In this document: in pieces, positions 11,701 to 24,100 of the stretch
How positions within the stretch are numbered: position 1 is the first letter of the stretch
Layout: each line of letters begins with the position of its first letter
Assembly (NCBI RefSeq): GCF_002999335.1
Contig: NW_020312752.1
Location: forward strand, 1-64,000
Source: Cyclospora cayetanensis
Lineage: Eukaryota; Apicomplexa; Conoidasida; Eucoccidiorida; Eimeriidae
DNA: 64,000 bases
Direction of reading: 5' to 3'
The notes under the pieces: model-generated
What the model saw: the letters and a program-made list of their open reading frames with translations, nothing else
Told to the model about the DNA's origin: nothing
Databases searched by the model: none
Program-made: the position numbers and the translations under genes

Positions 11701-14700
11701 CTCTCCCTTAGAGACACAACACATAGGCACAGACGAACACACACAAAACACGAACTTTTCCCCACAAAAAGACACCGGAGAAGCCGCCTCTACGCAAGCG
11801 CCAATACAAAAAGCAACCCTTGAGCTCCTCAACGGGCGAACGCGCCGCAATGTGGGTGTGGTCCTCTCGGACGCGCGTATAAGGCAAAGGTGGAAAGAGA
11901 ATATCGGGAGAAAATGTGGAGAATGGAGATTTCTCTTAAACCCTAAAGCATGGATCGAACGGTCCTTTAAATACCCATGCGATTCCCATTTATTAAAAAA
12001 TTAAAATAAAAATAAAAAAACCTTGTTACATGGACCGTCAGTCACAGGCACAAATTGCAAGCTGCTCCTTCTCCCCTTCTTTCCCCCTGTCCAGCCTGCT
12101 TCCTTACCCTCCTACCAAACAAACAACTCACCGCCAGCACGAAACACACACACACACACGGAAGAAACAACCCCTTCTCGCAAAGCTCCAGACACATCGC
12201 ACTGCAAATGCTTCAAGCACGCCGTAGGACATGCAGCATGACACCCCCAAGCAAGAGCAGGTAAGAGCGGTACCAAGCATATATATATATACATGTGTAC
12301 ATGCATACATATACATGTACATATACATATATATATAGATGGATATACAACTGCAGAAGAGGCCTTACAGAGTCCATGGCACTCGCCGGTGTCTGCAAAG
12401 ACATGAAGAGTGGCGAATTCGTGGAAGGATCTGAAACAAGAACTTGTTGCAACTCGGCAATGGCACCGCATGCGCCAGTCTGTAGATCCGCAGTGACTTC
12501 GACGAGTAGATCGGAGAGTTCTGCCTGCAACACGGGGGGGCATCGCTCTACTGCGCTGCTCGTTTCCCTTTCTGCTGATCCCCTGATCAAGAAACCACAG
12601 CGACCGAAGCGCCACGTAGACGCGAATACCAATTGAGACAGCGTCTCACGCTCTGGACTGCTGCTTCCATCCTTGCTGCCTGCTTCTGTCGTCGTCGCGT
12701 CCGCTGCAGAGACACCAGGGGAGGTGTCGCTGCTGTCTCTGTTGCTGCTGCACAAGAAGGCCTGCCTCTCGTCGTCTTTTTGGATCCCTATCGCTCCTGA
12801 AGTGTCTGCTTGCACCCCACTGGCGCGGAAGACGCTGCTGCTGCTGCTGCCGTCCAGAGCCTCCCCCGCTGCCACTGACGTTGACGCTGCCTTCTCCTCC
12901 GCAGCTCCTGCCGCCTCTCCCTCGCAGTGCATGCGTTCCAGCGCGACAAGGGGTAGCCGCTCTGCTCTACGCCTGAAGGCAGCGCTGTCTTCAGCACGGC
13001 CCGCTGCTCCTAAAGCTGCAGGAGCTACAGAAGAAGACGCCGCATGCAATGCTTCTGCTGCTGCTGCTGCTGTCTGCTGCTGGGGACGCACTTGCAGCAG
13101 CGACTTGGCCATAGAGGCAGGCACGGCAATCAGAAGTCCGATGGCTTCAGGCGTTAGCTCCAGGAAAATCTCCTCGAACATGATGTTCAAATTGACTTCC
13201 TTCATCTGCAGAACCTCGATGTGCATGCGGATCGGAATAGGACGCAGTATAGACACTTCTTGATGCCCTGTCGGCGTACAGATGAGACGCGTCTCGTTGA
13301 ACTCGAGAACGCCACGCAAGGCATCATACGGGCAGGGGCCGTCTGAGCGGAGAGAAAGCGTTCCCAGGTGCAAGGCAACGCTGCCAGCAGCCTTGCCGTC
13401 CAAATTCAGGATAGGCGCAGCCACCAACAAATCCAGTTGCACCAAATCTGGTAGATGCTGAACAGCCGCAGAATACACCGTCTCCCCCGTTTCCCTAAGG
13501 CCCTCCACGAACTCGCTTTTGCGCATTTCATCGACTTCCGTTGCAACGCGACTCGAATCCGCAGCTGCTGCTGCTGCCTCTGCTGCTGCTGCCTCTGCTG
13601 CTGCTGCCTCTGCCGCTGCTGCCTCTGCCGCTGCTGCCTCTGCGACGTCTAAATCCCCCTGAGCAGCAGCAGCCTTAGTAGCAGCAGGGGCTGAAGCCGC
13701 ACAAGCGGCAGCCGAGTGATTGCGTCTCTCATCTTCCTCTTCGAACCTGCGCAAGTCGGCTGGCGTCTCGAAGACAAAGAAGTCGCATAGAGTTCGCAGT
13801 AGCTCGGGCTTTACGGCAGCAATCAGGGGGGCCAGCCGAATACACATTCCCAGAATATTGCCTGTAGGCGTCAAGTCGTGGCGCAGTTCGAGGTGAGCAG
13901 CCGTCAGCGAGTCACTCGAGACTGCACGGCTGCAACTACTGCTACTGCTGCTGCTGATAGTAGCGTTCGCCATAAGTCGATGGCGGTAACCCAACAGGCT
14001 GTCAGCTGCTGCTGCCGCGAGGAGCGGTGTGGGCACGGCTAGCGATTCCTCGCCACGACTTCGCGTCTCATCAGAAGGAGACTCACCGTCTCGCCGAAAG
14101 TGCATGAGGAGATGCGACTGCTGCCTCACGGTCACGTTGGACAGGGAGATGCAAAACAGCCACTCGCTGTTGTCTCTTCCTGCAGCGTCTTGCTTGTTCA
14201 ACAGGTCTAGAGTGGCTCCAAGATTGAAGAGTTCAATCGACAGGAAAGCGTTATTCGCCGCTGCAGCCTCTGAACGGACGCCTCCACATCCCCTGTAAGG
14301 CTCCCCCCCAGAGACTTTCGCACCGCTTCCTTTACCGTGCATGGCTGCAGTCCCCCCTGTATCCATCACCCCTCCAGCAACCACTGCTGCTGCGAGTTTG
14401 GGTGCTGCAGGGGGCAGTGGAAAGTTGGGGGGAAAAGCCTTTGCGGCTTCCGTGGGGGAGTAGCCTATAGCCTTGATCGCTTTGGCCTCCTTGATCGCTT
14501 CTGCCACGACTTCTGTCGGTTCCACGACATCCGCTTCATCGTCTTTCAAGCAAATGCTGAAGTGCTCGAGCTCGAAGGTGAGGACGTACTTCGTGGGGAG
14601 AGACACGCTCTGCATGAGCTTGTCAGACTGCACCGCAGCGAAGAACAACACACGAAAGCCCCAGAAAAGCAGCATGCGCAACAAGCGCCGTGGACACAGT

Positions 14701-17700
14701 GCCTGCATGCGTCTCGCTGGCAGGATTTGTTCTCGCGAAGCCGCTTGCAAGCCACAAGAGGGATGATGCACACACACGAGGCCGGCATTCTCGAGAGAGG
14801 CGTTTCTTTCGCCCCATACAAAAAAATCAGGAGCTCCTGTTCAACAGGCATTCTGGATCGAGAAGCTTGCTTGCGAAAGCGGCGTCTAAACTCAGGCAGC
14901 GAACCTGAACAGCATCGACGATCAGTTGAATGTCTTCACTTGTCAGAAGAGGCGCGTCTGCGTCTTCCCCTCCATTATTATTTGCACCGTCTCCGACTGC
15001 ATGGGCCTGCTGCAGCTGCTCATCTGTCGCTGCCTGACGGCGCATAACCCACTGCCACCAGCTCTGCTGCTGCTGCCTGGGGAGCTGCTGCTGCTGCTGC
15101 TGCTGCAGCAACTGCTGCTGCTGCAGCAGCTGCGTTTGCTGCACGACGCGGTTCGTTGCCTCCACGCAAATGTTGCGCCACTTGGCGAGCTGCAGCAGCG
15201 GATCAGCACAAACACAGAAGGCACAGGAGGCCTTGCAGCCTACGACACGCCTTCGCACGGAGCCTCCTTTCGCCGAAAAAGCGACAGTTCTCGCAAAGGC
15301 GGCAAGCAATAAAAATCCCAACCACAAGCACGAAATGCATAAGGCACGCGCAAAAACTAGCAGCAGCAAGACGCGGAGGGGCAGCAGAGGCGTGTATCTA
15401 CAGAGGGCCCCCATCCCTTCCCCCTCAACTAACAAAACCATGCCTTTCCCCTCCCCCCCCAACAACAATATGCGAGCAACTTCTTCTTCTCGCAAACGTG
15501 CCGCTTCGTGCAGACACTCTACCCCACAGCAAGGCAGCGAGGCCCCATTACGCGGTTGCCACAGAGCAGCAGAGACAACACGCAAAAAAAAGAGCCGAAG
15601 ACAGCACTGGAGACTCTGGCAGTCAGTCAGTCAGCGAGCGAGCAGCACGTAGCAGTCGCTGACACGCTAGGAATGAAAGCAGCGAAAGCTTTTCTTCCCA
15701 AACAAGAAGCTCTCAAGGAACCTGCGCAGCTGCAGGCCCCGACATCTGGTAGAGATTAGTCCGAAGGGCAGAGAGGGAAGGAAGTGTAAGAAACTCGACA
15801 CGGGAGAAACGCACAGACACACATCAGCCTCTCAGGGGGTGTCACGAGCGAGGCTCCTCACGCTATACATAGCTTCCGTACAAACCAACAAACATTTCTC
15901 TATCACCCTTTGCTTCACGATGTTCTCAAGCGGTGCTAGCTCACATGGCGAACTCCCACAACGTCGTGGAGCGTCGTAAGCCTCTGCTGCTCCCTAGCCG
16001 TCAAGGGAGAGACCCCTCGAACTCCTGCCACCGTTTGCAGCTGCCGGCTATACAGTTGAATAAATTCTCTTTGCGTCACTCCCTCGAGACCCTCTGCGCC
16101 CAGCACAACAGTGTGTGCCTGCCGCAGCAGCAGCTGCTCGCATCGCTGGCGTCGCTGCGTTGCTTCATTAGAAATCGCCAAGAGGGCTTCCAGCTGTGAT
16201 CGTCCAATTTCGACACCCTGACTCTCCCGCAGCACCTCCAGACGAGCCACAAGCTCCTGCTGGGCTGTTGCGTGAGACAGCGTCAGTCGCAGGTGCAAAG
16301 GCTTCAAAACATACTGCGTTCGGCTGCGAACCCCACCCTCCTTCCCCCCCACTCCCCAGAGGTGCCACGAAGCTGCAACAGCCTCTTGATCCCCCGCCGA
16401 AGACGTGGGATAGATCGCCACGTCAGGGGGACAGGCAATGCCGCCACGCGAAGGGGGTGGCATGCACTGAACTCCTTCAACGCCCTCAACGGGAGACCCC
16501 ACGTTTCCTGGAGGCGCTGCAGAAGCCTCCAAAAAATCGCCCGACATCGGGGATTGGAACGACAGAGACTGCGCCTGATGCGTCACAAAGGACATCGCAT
16601 ACTTCGCACATATATATACATACATGTATATGTATATATATATATATAATACATAATACATAATACATACATACGTACATTCATACATACATACACAAAC
16701 ACATACACACACATCCATACACATACACACACATCCATACACATACACACACATACAAACACATACACACACATACAAACACATACACACACATACACAT
16801 ACATACACCAACACATCCATACACCAACACATACATACAAACACATATATACACATACACATACATACACATAAAAACACATACATACACATACATACAC
16901 ATACACACACATACATACACATACATACACATACACCTCATAAATTGCGCATTCTTAGACTCAAAGTTATTGGATCTGAGAAGCCAGCAGTATCGCGCAT
17001 AGGAAAGCGAGTGTGCTACGCAGGAGGTAGGAGGCCGTACGACGCACAATCCCTAGGGTCTGCTCCAGCCACCTTGGCTGCGTTGGAAGAGAACTTATAG
17101 CAGGCACTTGCGAATGAGTTTCAGGTGATGAGATTTTGGAATGGCGAGATGCACGACTCGACTGGCGGTTTGGGGCAGTATTAGTACTATTATTCGCTGA
17201 TGGAGGCGCCCATAGGTTCGTGCAGAATCTGTCATACCTCGTGAAATGCCGATTGGTGGCTTCCTTCGAGGCTTTCTCTGAAGGGGGTACCTGGTGCGGG
17301 CCCTGCAAAGGTTTCGCCTCTCAGCTGTACAGGGAGTTCATGCGTCTGCGCTCGAGGGTTGCATGCATGAGAATCCCCACCTGCCCCCGCAGCCTCTCGA
17401 CTCCGCTGCAAGCGTTCTTGCGCAGCGCCTGCGCCGCTCTTGCAGACGGCGAAGGGAGGCGGATAGGAGGGAGGAGGTGGGGGTATGGGGGGGGGGGGCA
17501 AAGAGTCCGCGAAGTGTGACGGTAGATCCTGCTGCTGCTGCGCCTTGGGTTGGTGGCGTTGCTGCTGTTTTGGCTGCTGTTTCTCGCGCCGATCGAGGGC
17601 GCAGTAGATCGCGAGGCCGCTTAGTTCGCATGCCTTGTAGAAGGCGGCATCCGACTGCTGGGGAAGCGTTTCTTCATGGCGTCGCCACGCTGCATCGGTG

Positions 17701-18290
17701 TTGTGTATAGAGGCTTGGGTTAGGAGCACTCCCAAGGAGAAGCCTCGCACGGGGTCTACCAGCGCAACATGAACGTCGCGGATGTCGACGAGGAGGTTGC
17801 TGAGAATCTTGTTCATAAAGCGAAAGAAAAAGCCACCATCGCCCTCCTTGCTGCTGCCTGAAGCCCCCGGCACGGGCTGTTGGTGCTGCTCCGCGAGGCG
17901 CAGTCGAGCGTCCAGCATCTGCTGCTCGCACGCCACCACTTGTTTGCGCTTGATCTCCCGCAGTTGTTCGATTAGCTCGGCGTCGCCTTGATGGGGTATG
18001 GGTTTTGGCTCCAGCAGCACGTGCAATCCAGCCACCTCCACGCAGACGGGCGCAGATCCCATCCTCGACCAGGGGATCGTGATCTTTATCTTCTGAATAC
18101 GGCCCCAAAGGACGCGAAACGGAATGCCTAGGAGATCCGAGACGTCGGGCTTTATGTGCAGATCCTCAAGCTCGACGTTGCCACTCCACACCGCTACGGA
18201 GAGCTTATCCCGGCTGATGCCCTCCACATACTGTGCCAGATAGCGGCTCAGCAGCCGTTCCACCACAGACTCCAGCATCTTCGCCCCCAC
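572..18290 (-). CDS. VPS13: VPS13-type bridge-like lipid-transfer protein, 3' part outside window
   Basis: VPS13 proteins form long hydrophobic grooves that carry lipids between membranes at contact sites. Exons I can place, in coding order: 18290-17238, 16574-15945, 15189-14905, 14627-12369, 11706-7002, 6696 to about 3976 (this donor is provisional), 3744-2810, 2235-1624, 1374-1129 and 743-572. All other junctions have GT/AG ends and matching phases, giving about 4,500 residues before the left edge. Exon 1 opens with a chorein N-terminal domain (MLESVVERLLSRYLAQYV, then LSVAVWSGNVELEDLHIK and GIPFRVLWGRIQKIKITIPW). The large middle exons hold VPS13 middle-region patterns such as LGRFIVFDLGNLKIRNAYV. 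The late exons match the SHR-BD/VAB region (VMVHNSSGMPLEICF; AVIAAPRAFIDRTGLGI, the 'sPYWIINKTGLPL' position). Met5 (18278) aligns better with family starts than Met1. Expanded Gln, Ser, Ala and charged repeats interrupt the conserved core. Confidence 0.9.
2370..2809. repeat. Intronic minisatellite, 7 copies of a 59-66 bp unit
   Basis: Seven copies of a unit carrying GTGCATGCAARATGCGAGTC, AAACATCACA and a TATATATATCTACCTCC spacer lie inside the VPS13 intron 2236-2809. Units differ by a few substitutions and by the length of the TA tract. Plus-strand reading frames across it are open only because the unit lacks stops. On the gene's strand the repeat begins immediately at the splice donor. Confidence 0.92.
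3811..3856. repeat. GACA/GAGA simple repeat in an intron
   Basis: An AGACAGACAGACACAGACAG-type array sits in the intron between the VPS13 exons ending near 3976 and starting at 3744. Confidence 0.8.
6770..6960. repeat. Degenerate ~28-30 bp minisatellite in VPS13 intron 6697-7001
   Basis: The unit resembles TTTACATACACGGACTTCCA followed by TGCACACAGA, with at least four diverged copies, running into CATA-rich simple sequence. Confidence 0.75.
7120..7215. repeat. CTG/CAG tract coding for Gln-rich sequence in VPS13
   Basis: CTGCTGCAT-type units on the plus strand read on the coding strand as runs of Gln with periodic Met (MQQQMQQQMQQ pattern). Confidence 0.9.
7772..7840. repeat. CTG/CAG tract coding for Ser-rich sequence in VPS13
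   Basis: About 22 near-perfect CTG units with CTGTTG interruptions are read on the coding strand in the AGC frame, giving a Ser/Asn run. The same trinucleotide is read as Gln at 7120-7215. Confidence 0.9.
8695..8862. repeat. Ser/Arg/Gly and Asp/Ser coding minisatellites in VPS13
   Basis: Repeats of a 15-bp unit (CTACTGCTGCTGCTC type) encode SRSSSSGSSSS-like sequence. Just upstream in the plus strand, GCTGTCGTCGCTGTCTTC-type repeats encode an acidic Asp-Ser-Glu stretch. Confidence 0.85.
10795..10925. repeat. 30-bp coding minisatellite in VPS13 (APAKEAASAP unit)
   Basis: Five in-frame copies of a 30-bp unit (GCTGCTTCTTTTGCAGGAGC plus ten bases) encode a decapeptide of the type APAKEAASAP, with Lys or Gly at position 4. 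The frame is kept across all copies. Confidence 0.9.
12276..12348. repeat. TA/CATG microsatellite in VPS13 intron 11707-12368
   Basis: Alternating TATATA, ACATGTACA and TACATA motifs follow directly on the donor at 12369/12368 in the gene's direction. Confidence 0.85.
13562..13645. repeat. 15-bp coding repeat (EAAAA) in VPS13
   Basis: CTGCTGCTGCCTCTG units encode at least five EAAAA blocks on the coding strand, a helix-prone Ala-rich insertion. Confidence 0.9.
15064..15135. repeat. CTG/CAG tract coding for Gln in VPS13 exon 3
   Basis: A CTG-rich run is read as Gln on the coding strand, between the AKWRNICVEATN segment and the LTSEDIQLIVDAVQ segment. Confidence 0.88.
16608..16936. repeat. 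TACA/CACA microsatellite in VPS13 intron 16575-17237
   Basis: About 330 bases consist almost only of ATACACAC, ATCCATAC and ACACATAC permutations, after a short TATATA run. The long VCMCMYV-like reading frames across it are artefacts. Confidence 0.92.
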
Positions 18291-20074
18291 TCTCCCGCCT
18301 ACAGATTTCTAGCTGTACCGACACTGCCCTGAAATTCGGCCGCCGCTGACAGCAGCAGACCGACTTGGGGCCGGCGGATCAGAGAACGGTGAGTGGAAGG
18401 CAAGCAGCACCCACGCGCTGCATCTTTTGCAGCAACAGAAATCCACCGAAAGTTGAGCAGACAGCAGCGCACAGAGAGTGTTGGGGGATAGATAGAGAGA
18501 GCCGCAGAGGCCCTGCACACAGGCCCCTAAAGGGCCCCCGAGTTTCGAATGGCCACTGAGTGCCGGTGCAAGAGTACCCCGAGGCAAAGAGCCACAGAGT
18601 ATACTTCCTCCCTCTCAGAAACACAGACGATTCCACAGGCCAGCACTGTCTCTTCATGAGACAGGCGCTGCTACGATTTCTAGGATACAGGGGACTCAGT
18701 GAGGAAAGGGGAGTACGACAATGCAGGTTGGAAACAAGCGGCAACACAGGCACCTAGAACTCCAAAAGACAAAGACTCTTGTATGCTTAATGAAGGACCT
18801 CTGCAGCAGGATGAGGCGCCTGTAGGGTCCTGGAAGGCAAGGCAGCCATTGTTTTCGAATTTGGTTCAGGAAATTCAGCGTAGTAACTTGGCGGGACGAG
18901 GAACGTGTTACTCAGGGATAGGTACCTCTGGCTGACCGTAATCTACAGCAATATGCTGATAAATAAAAACCACAAAAAGTCCCATGGGAATCGTTTTCAT
19001 TCAAGAGTTTAGGGCATGCAGATCAGGAGCATGCACCGCAGTAGCCTAGTGTACGAGACCGATTGACTGCTGTGTGGCACACGGAGCCGCCGATGGCCTA
19101 CCACTTAGTAACCGTTCATGACTCTTGTTTTTTGAGATGTCTGTAGTCAATAAGCAATAAAACAACAACCTAAAGGGCAATAGCAGTATATATAGCGGCA
19201 AACAATCCCCCCGGTTAGCCCAGCCCGTATGCCACACTTTTTGTCTTTTTCCCTTAACGGAGGAAAAGCTCAAACACAAGATACTTGTTCAGCTTGTTTT
19301 ATTATGAATTTGCACATTTTGATACGGAGGAATTACTCATTGGTGCTCAACGCATGTGAACGCTATCTCTTCTCGGCTACGCCACAACTGGTAGTCTCCA
19401 GGCATTACCTGGTTTTTGTTGCTTTGCCGCGACCCTATAGTGGATCTTTATGCAACGAGCTGTAAATTGTGATCAAAAATATGCAAAAGCATTAAAATTC
19501 AGGGTTTTGGCCAGAATGATGGCCGTTAATGTCAACTTGCAGCAGCACGGGAGCGTGTGATGGTGGGAATAGCTCGAGCTCTGTCCCGGTCGGTTTCATA
19601 AGTAAAAACACCAGCGCGGCTGGCGTTATTTTGCCATTTCATGCGTGATCTTATCTTAGCTCATCCGCTAAACGGAACAGCAAATAAGTCCACGCTTTTG
19701 TGAGGGTCTATCCACGCTCTCCGTTAGGAGGCAGCTATCTCCAGACTCAGTGCAAACTTGACAGAAAGTAATTGAGAGGCTTCAATTAGATTTTCCCCTC
19801 TTTGCCTGCCGGCTGCATTTAGATTTCCCAAGTATGAGGACGAAGACAGCTAATTGCGCGTAGCTGCAGCATCTGGGCAATCGGAGCATATACAGATGGC
19901 AGTACGTGGCATCTAGCGCACACGCATATAATATCATCTCTTAATGTATCAAGCAGACAGTAACATGCAATAAAAATGATGTAGGAGCCGACGAACGAGT
20001 TACTCAGCTGCTTTCTGATTTCTGCTTACACAAAGCTAATGTAATAAAAAGTGTTCATGTGGAGCTATACCCGG
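18291..20074. other. VPS13 upstream region; no supported gene
   Basis: The CAG-rich composition stops here. Only short open frames without splice or family support are seen. It contains one copy (19834-19962) of a dispersed repeat described separately. The VPS13 promoter presumably lies in the first part, but I cannot place it. Confidence 0.6.
19834..19962 (+). repeat. Dispersed repeat copy A
   Basis: Shares ordered blocks with 29091-29213: ATGAGG, CAGCTA, GCGCGTAGCT, TGGCAT, TAGCGCA, CGCATA and TATCAA, in the same order and at similar spacing. The copies are clearly diverged, so this looks like an old interspersed element. No terminal repeats or coding part are visible. Confidence 0.6.
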
Positions 20075-21138
20075 TTATCCTTCCCTTACCAAAAAGCGCA
20101 AGCCCTCATACTCCCTACCAATATGTCGGAAACAACTGTGTCCATGGCATTCTAAGAACTCTGGCCGTATTTTCATGCTCCAGGGCGGCATAAACGCGAA
20201 AACAGTGCATAACGAGAATAGCAAAGTGGGCACCAACCGGTAAAGAGAAATCGAGGGGAAGAAAGGTACAATTGCCAGCTTTGGACTAGAGACCAGACCA
20301 GCACGAGGACGGTGGTGCAATGGCTGGCTGTCGGCGGAGTGCTGAAATAAGTTCACCTCCTGCTACTGACAAAAAATGTGCAAAGGGAGTCAAAACACAA
20401 CGTAGTGCAGCAGTGCCTCCGCTCTTCAAGCTGCAACGCCTCCATGCGAATAGAGCCCATGTACGCAGCAGAGTCAGCTCGTAAACCCCAGAAGAAGCAA
20501 CATGATCTAAACACAGACCTGAAAGTAAATAACCCCTTAGCAATACCAACCGGCAAGTCTTCAGGCAGTGCCCATAGAAGAAGGTTGCATTTCAGGCAGA
20601 TCATGGGATGGGAAAGATCACTTACCAAGGCATGCGAGTAACCACGTCTTTGGAGACTACTGATATATACCACAGGTGCCAATTCTCCTAAGCTAGCAAA
20701 GGCCCCAATACGCTTCTCCGTCAAAGACTGAGGCTGGCCTCTCCCACCCAGTATCCCTACAAACTTTTCCCGGTTTGTTTTCGGCGTTGAACAACCGTAA
20801 TAGCTAGCACTTCTCTGGCTCCCTGTGAGTCCTTCCCCTCCACACAGACCCCGTGTTTGCCCAGCAAAGTCCAAAAATAATAGGGGATACTTCAGATTCT
20901 TTAAGGAACCAAGCACTAATAATTCTTTGGCACATCCAAGTCTCAAGGCAATCGATAGAGTAAGAAAGGGCATGGACTTGCCAGTGAATGACACATGGTC
21001 CAGCCACCTGGCCGCAGACGTCTTCGCCTGGTCGCCTCTAGGTGCGCCTGGCAAGGCCTTCCCATCCACCAGGTCGATACACACAGCTGACCGCTGGTGA
21101 TCATAGCTCCGTGCCTGTCTCTCTTGGGCTTCGCGCAT
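20075..21138 (-). CDS. Hypothetical protein, possible two-exon gene
   Basis: I do not recognise it. From an ATG at 21138 the minus strand is open for 261 codons (to 20353). Inside that frame lies a consensus donor (CCTTG then GTAAGTG at 20626/20625). An acceptor (GTAGCAG at 20361-20360) opens a second frame in the same phase (20359-20075). That frame has a hydrophobic stretch (residues like ISLYRLVPTLLFSLCTVFAF) that could be a membrane segment. A further donor-like GTAAGG lies at 20089. So either an unspliced 261-residue protein or a spliced one of about 265 residues is possible. There is no low-complexity repeat and no known motif. Confidence 0.35.
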
Positions 21139-24100
21139 ACCGACAACTAGCCAGCTGTGTTTTTGAATCCCTTCGGTGCTAAAGGTCGCTGTTTGCCATG
21201 GACTTCCAAGTCCAATTTCGGATAGGAGAGGCTTTATTTACTGTTTGACCAGGGATGAGGGAGAGCAACTGATGGACGAGTACCCTGTCGTATTATAAAC
21301 CCACTCAGCACAGGGAGGAGAGTCAAGCCAGGCAATCGCTTCTCTGTCACCTTGAATTCACAATTAGAGCAGAAGGGTGCGTTTGTCCGGTCTGTCTGCC
21401 TATCTGTCCCGGCATATCTCTCAGTGATCTGGCAATGAAGGTCCCTTAGGAGGGTCAAGAGGCGCGCTAGAACGCTCGAATGAGCTTCTGATCCTTCCAA
21501 TCTGTGAAAATCCTAGATATGATGTGTAATTAAGCGAGTCTCTGAACCGTGGGCAAGTGAGCATATTTGCTGACCCTGTGGACAACATTTATGCTACCCT
21601 TACCCTTGACCCCCAAAGCAAGGGTAATTAATCACATCAGCCTAGATTCTTACATAAATCAGAAAGAAAAAAAGGGGTTTGGAAGAACTGTGCAGCTCCG
21701 GCTGCTGACAATCTGGGTATAACTCTGCAGAATAATCTGGGGCGGGCGCGTCTCAGGCTACCAGAAAGGCCGCAATCGTTTGCACATTCTACTAAGAAAA
21801 TCACCGTCGCTCGAGTACATACATCATTTGGTCTGCACAAAAGCGCGTTGGGGGTGAAGTCGGAATGTATAAAGGCCGAGCTCTCGCTTAGTCTAAATCC
21901 GAGCAGGCCATAGTCAATATTGAAGTGCTTCACCCTTTTGCCCTTTCAAATTTTGGCAGTGATAGCGCGTGCATGGTTGTCAACAGCACAACAACTACGT
22001 TACTTTGATATAGGCCATGAATGCTCACAGGCGAGAGAGCTTGTGCTGCACAACACTGAATCGCTGGGGAGTCTCGAGGGCGCGCTGGCGCCCACGAAAT
22101 GACGTAATGTACTTCACTGCAATGTAGCACTACAGTAGGCTCCCAAAGTAGCGAACAACCCTAAGATGATAAAAACTTAGAAATGCTGCGTAAGGAACAT
22201 AGACACCAGTGGTATGGTACACAGTATAATGACCTCCGTATGAGTAGTGCCGGCCTGTTTCCACTAGCCCCTTTGCCGCATCGAGCTTATTTTACTATAC
22301 TAAATATTACTGCTTGGTTTTAGGGGAGGGACAAAAATTTTAAACAGTAGTATGAGGTTTTGGGATGGTCTGTAGTTCGTTAGAAGAAAACACCCACAAC
22401 TGGGTCACTAGCTTAGACGCGACATCGGTGTGTTCTAGAACCCAGCTTTATTATTTCTTTTCAGCCAAACACACAGAAGTTGCGCATTTGCTCCTGGATG
22501 CTTAAGTACTCCTTAATTTGTGGAAACCCAATTGCTCGGTCGTTTGATGGCTAAGTCGCTGCCCAGCCTGTGCCCCCTGATTGGACATTTCAGGAAAACC
22601 TGAGCTACTCACTAATAACTAGTCTGTTCGTCTACTTTATGACGTTTGCAAGCCAAATGATGATCTCCTGCTTCAGGCATTTCAATTATCTCAAAGCTTG
22701 CCTTTGAGCTGATTTAGGCATAATCTGATGAGTCAGCACATGCATATAGGCTTGAACTGTTGCATTCCCTTTTGGCACACGACTTTGTCTGCATGGATAG
22801 AGCGACTAGTGAGGTAGTTCCTCCTCCAAGAGCGCTTGCATCTGTTCATTTAGAGCCTAAAAAACGAGGTTCACATCCAAATAGTTAATGATATTTTCGA
22901 GTTCTTGCCTATCATTAATGCCGTCATACTTTTCTGGTGGCGTCACAGCCTCGACGCATCGATAAACATTTACTGGGCTAAAATAATCATGCCTCTCTAC
23001 CTGCTAGGAAGCTAGTGCGTTTACCTTACCCTGCAAGCAGGTCCTCACCATTCCATCAGGCGTTTTGTCACTGTCTGCTTCTATCGCCAGAGAGCTTCGC
23101 CCCCAGCTCATTGCCGAAGAAGACCACATTTTTAAATTGCCAAGTAGCTTGCCCGAACAATGCAGCTGCTGTAGCTTAACCTCAAATCTCACTTCCTTCA
23201 CATCAAGTGTATGGACGAGGTGCAGCTGCATAAAACCACGCAGTGGTACCGACCGGAGCACTCCGTCCGAGGTCCCCGTGGAGAGGCAGCTAGCTGCAGA
23301 TACAATCCAAGCTTTGTAGAAAGGTATCGAGCGCCTTTCGAAAAACCTCGTGCCCTTTCCTGGCCGCTCCATTTATACTTCCTAAATGTGGGCACAATGA
23401 TAGCTAGATGTACATAGCCCCAACCCCTAAGCACTCCGAGCACTCGCAGCTAGCCGCAGAGCGCATCAAGCGCACACCCACACAGCATTGTGTCTTCTTC
23501 TATCGAGATGACCATACTCCGCGAGAAATACGATACAGAAGCAAATCAACCAATAATGCTTGGTTTATCAATATTTAGGCATAAAATATGCAGTAGAAAG
23601 TTGGTAGGGGACAGCCCGCTAAATGGAGCGCACAGAGTATGAGCTTCCTGCAAGCGGAGGATTACTTCCATTACCGAAATCTTTGTCTTCCAAACACATT
23701 TACCTCATAAAGCGTATAGGGACCCTACGGAGATGTCCTGATATCACTCAGCAAAGTTCGGATCCGTATTGGCTCCTTACCCATGTGTCAAGAGGATTGT
23801 TACTCATCGGTTTTTGCTGATACGTAGCGTCAGAAAAACTCCGGTCACGAAAATCCCATTATTTCAAGCAATGATCATGCTTTGCAGCCAAATAGCTTGT
23901 GGAGAAGAGTGGTCACCTAGTCTGCTTGCTTAATTACCCAGAGAAATGTCCGGCATATCCTCTGTTTTCGACGCGGCGGTAAAGAGGTGCACAGCATCCC
24001 AACCTTCCTAGAATAAAATAATCCGGTGGCAGTATTCATATTCTTAATGCAGAATGAATGTTGGAAGGTATTTTTGTGCATGCAGATTAGAGCCCCAGTC

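Noticed and set aside
11934..11948. AAACCCTAAA, a telomere-like motif
   Set aside because: Only about one and a half copies, inside an intron; not an interstitial telomere array.
16583..17049. Overlapping minus-strand frames with Val/Cys/Met/Tyr repeats
   Set aside because: They are translations of the TACA/CACA microsatellite in a VPS13 intron.
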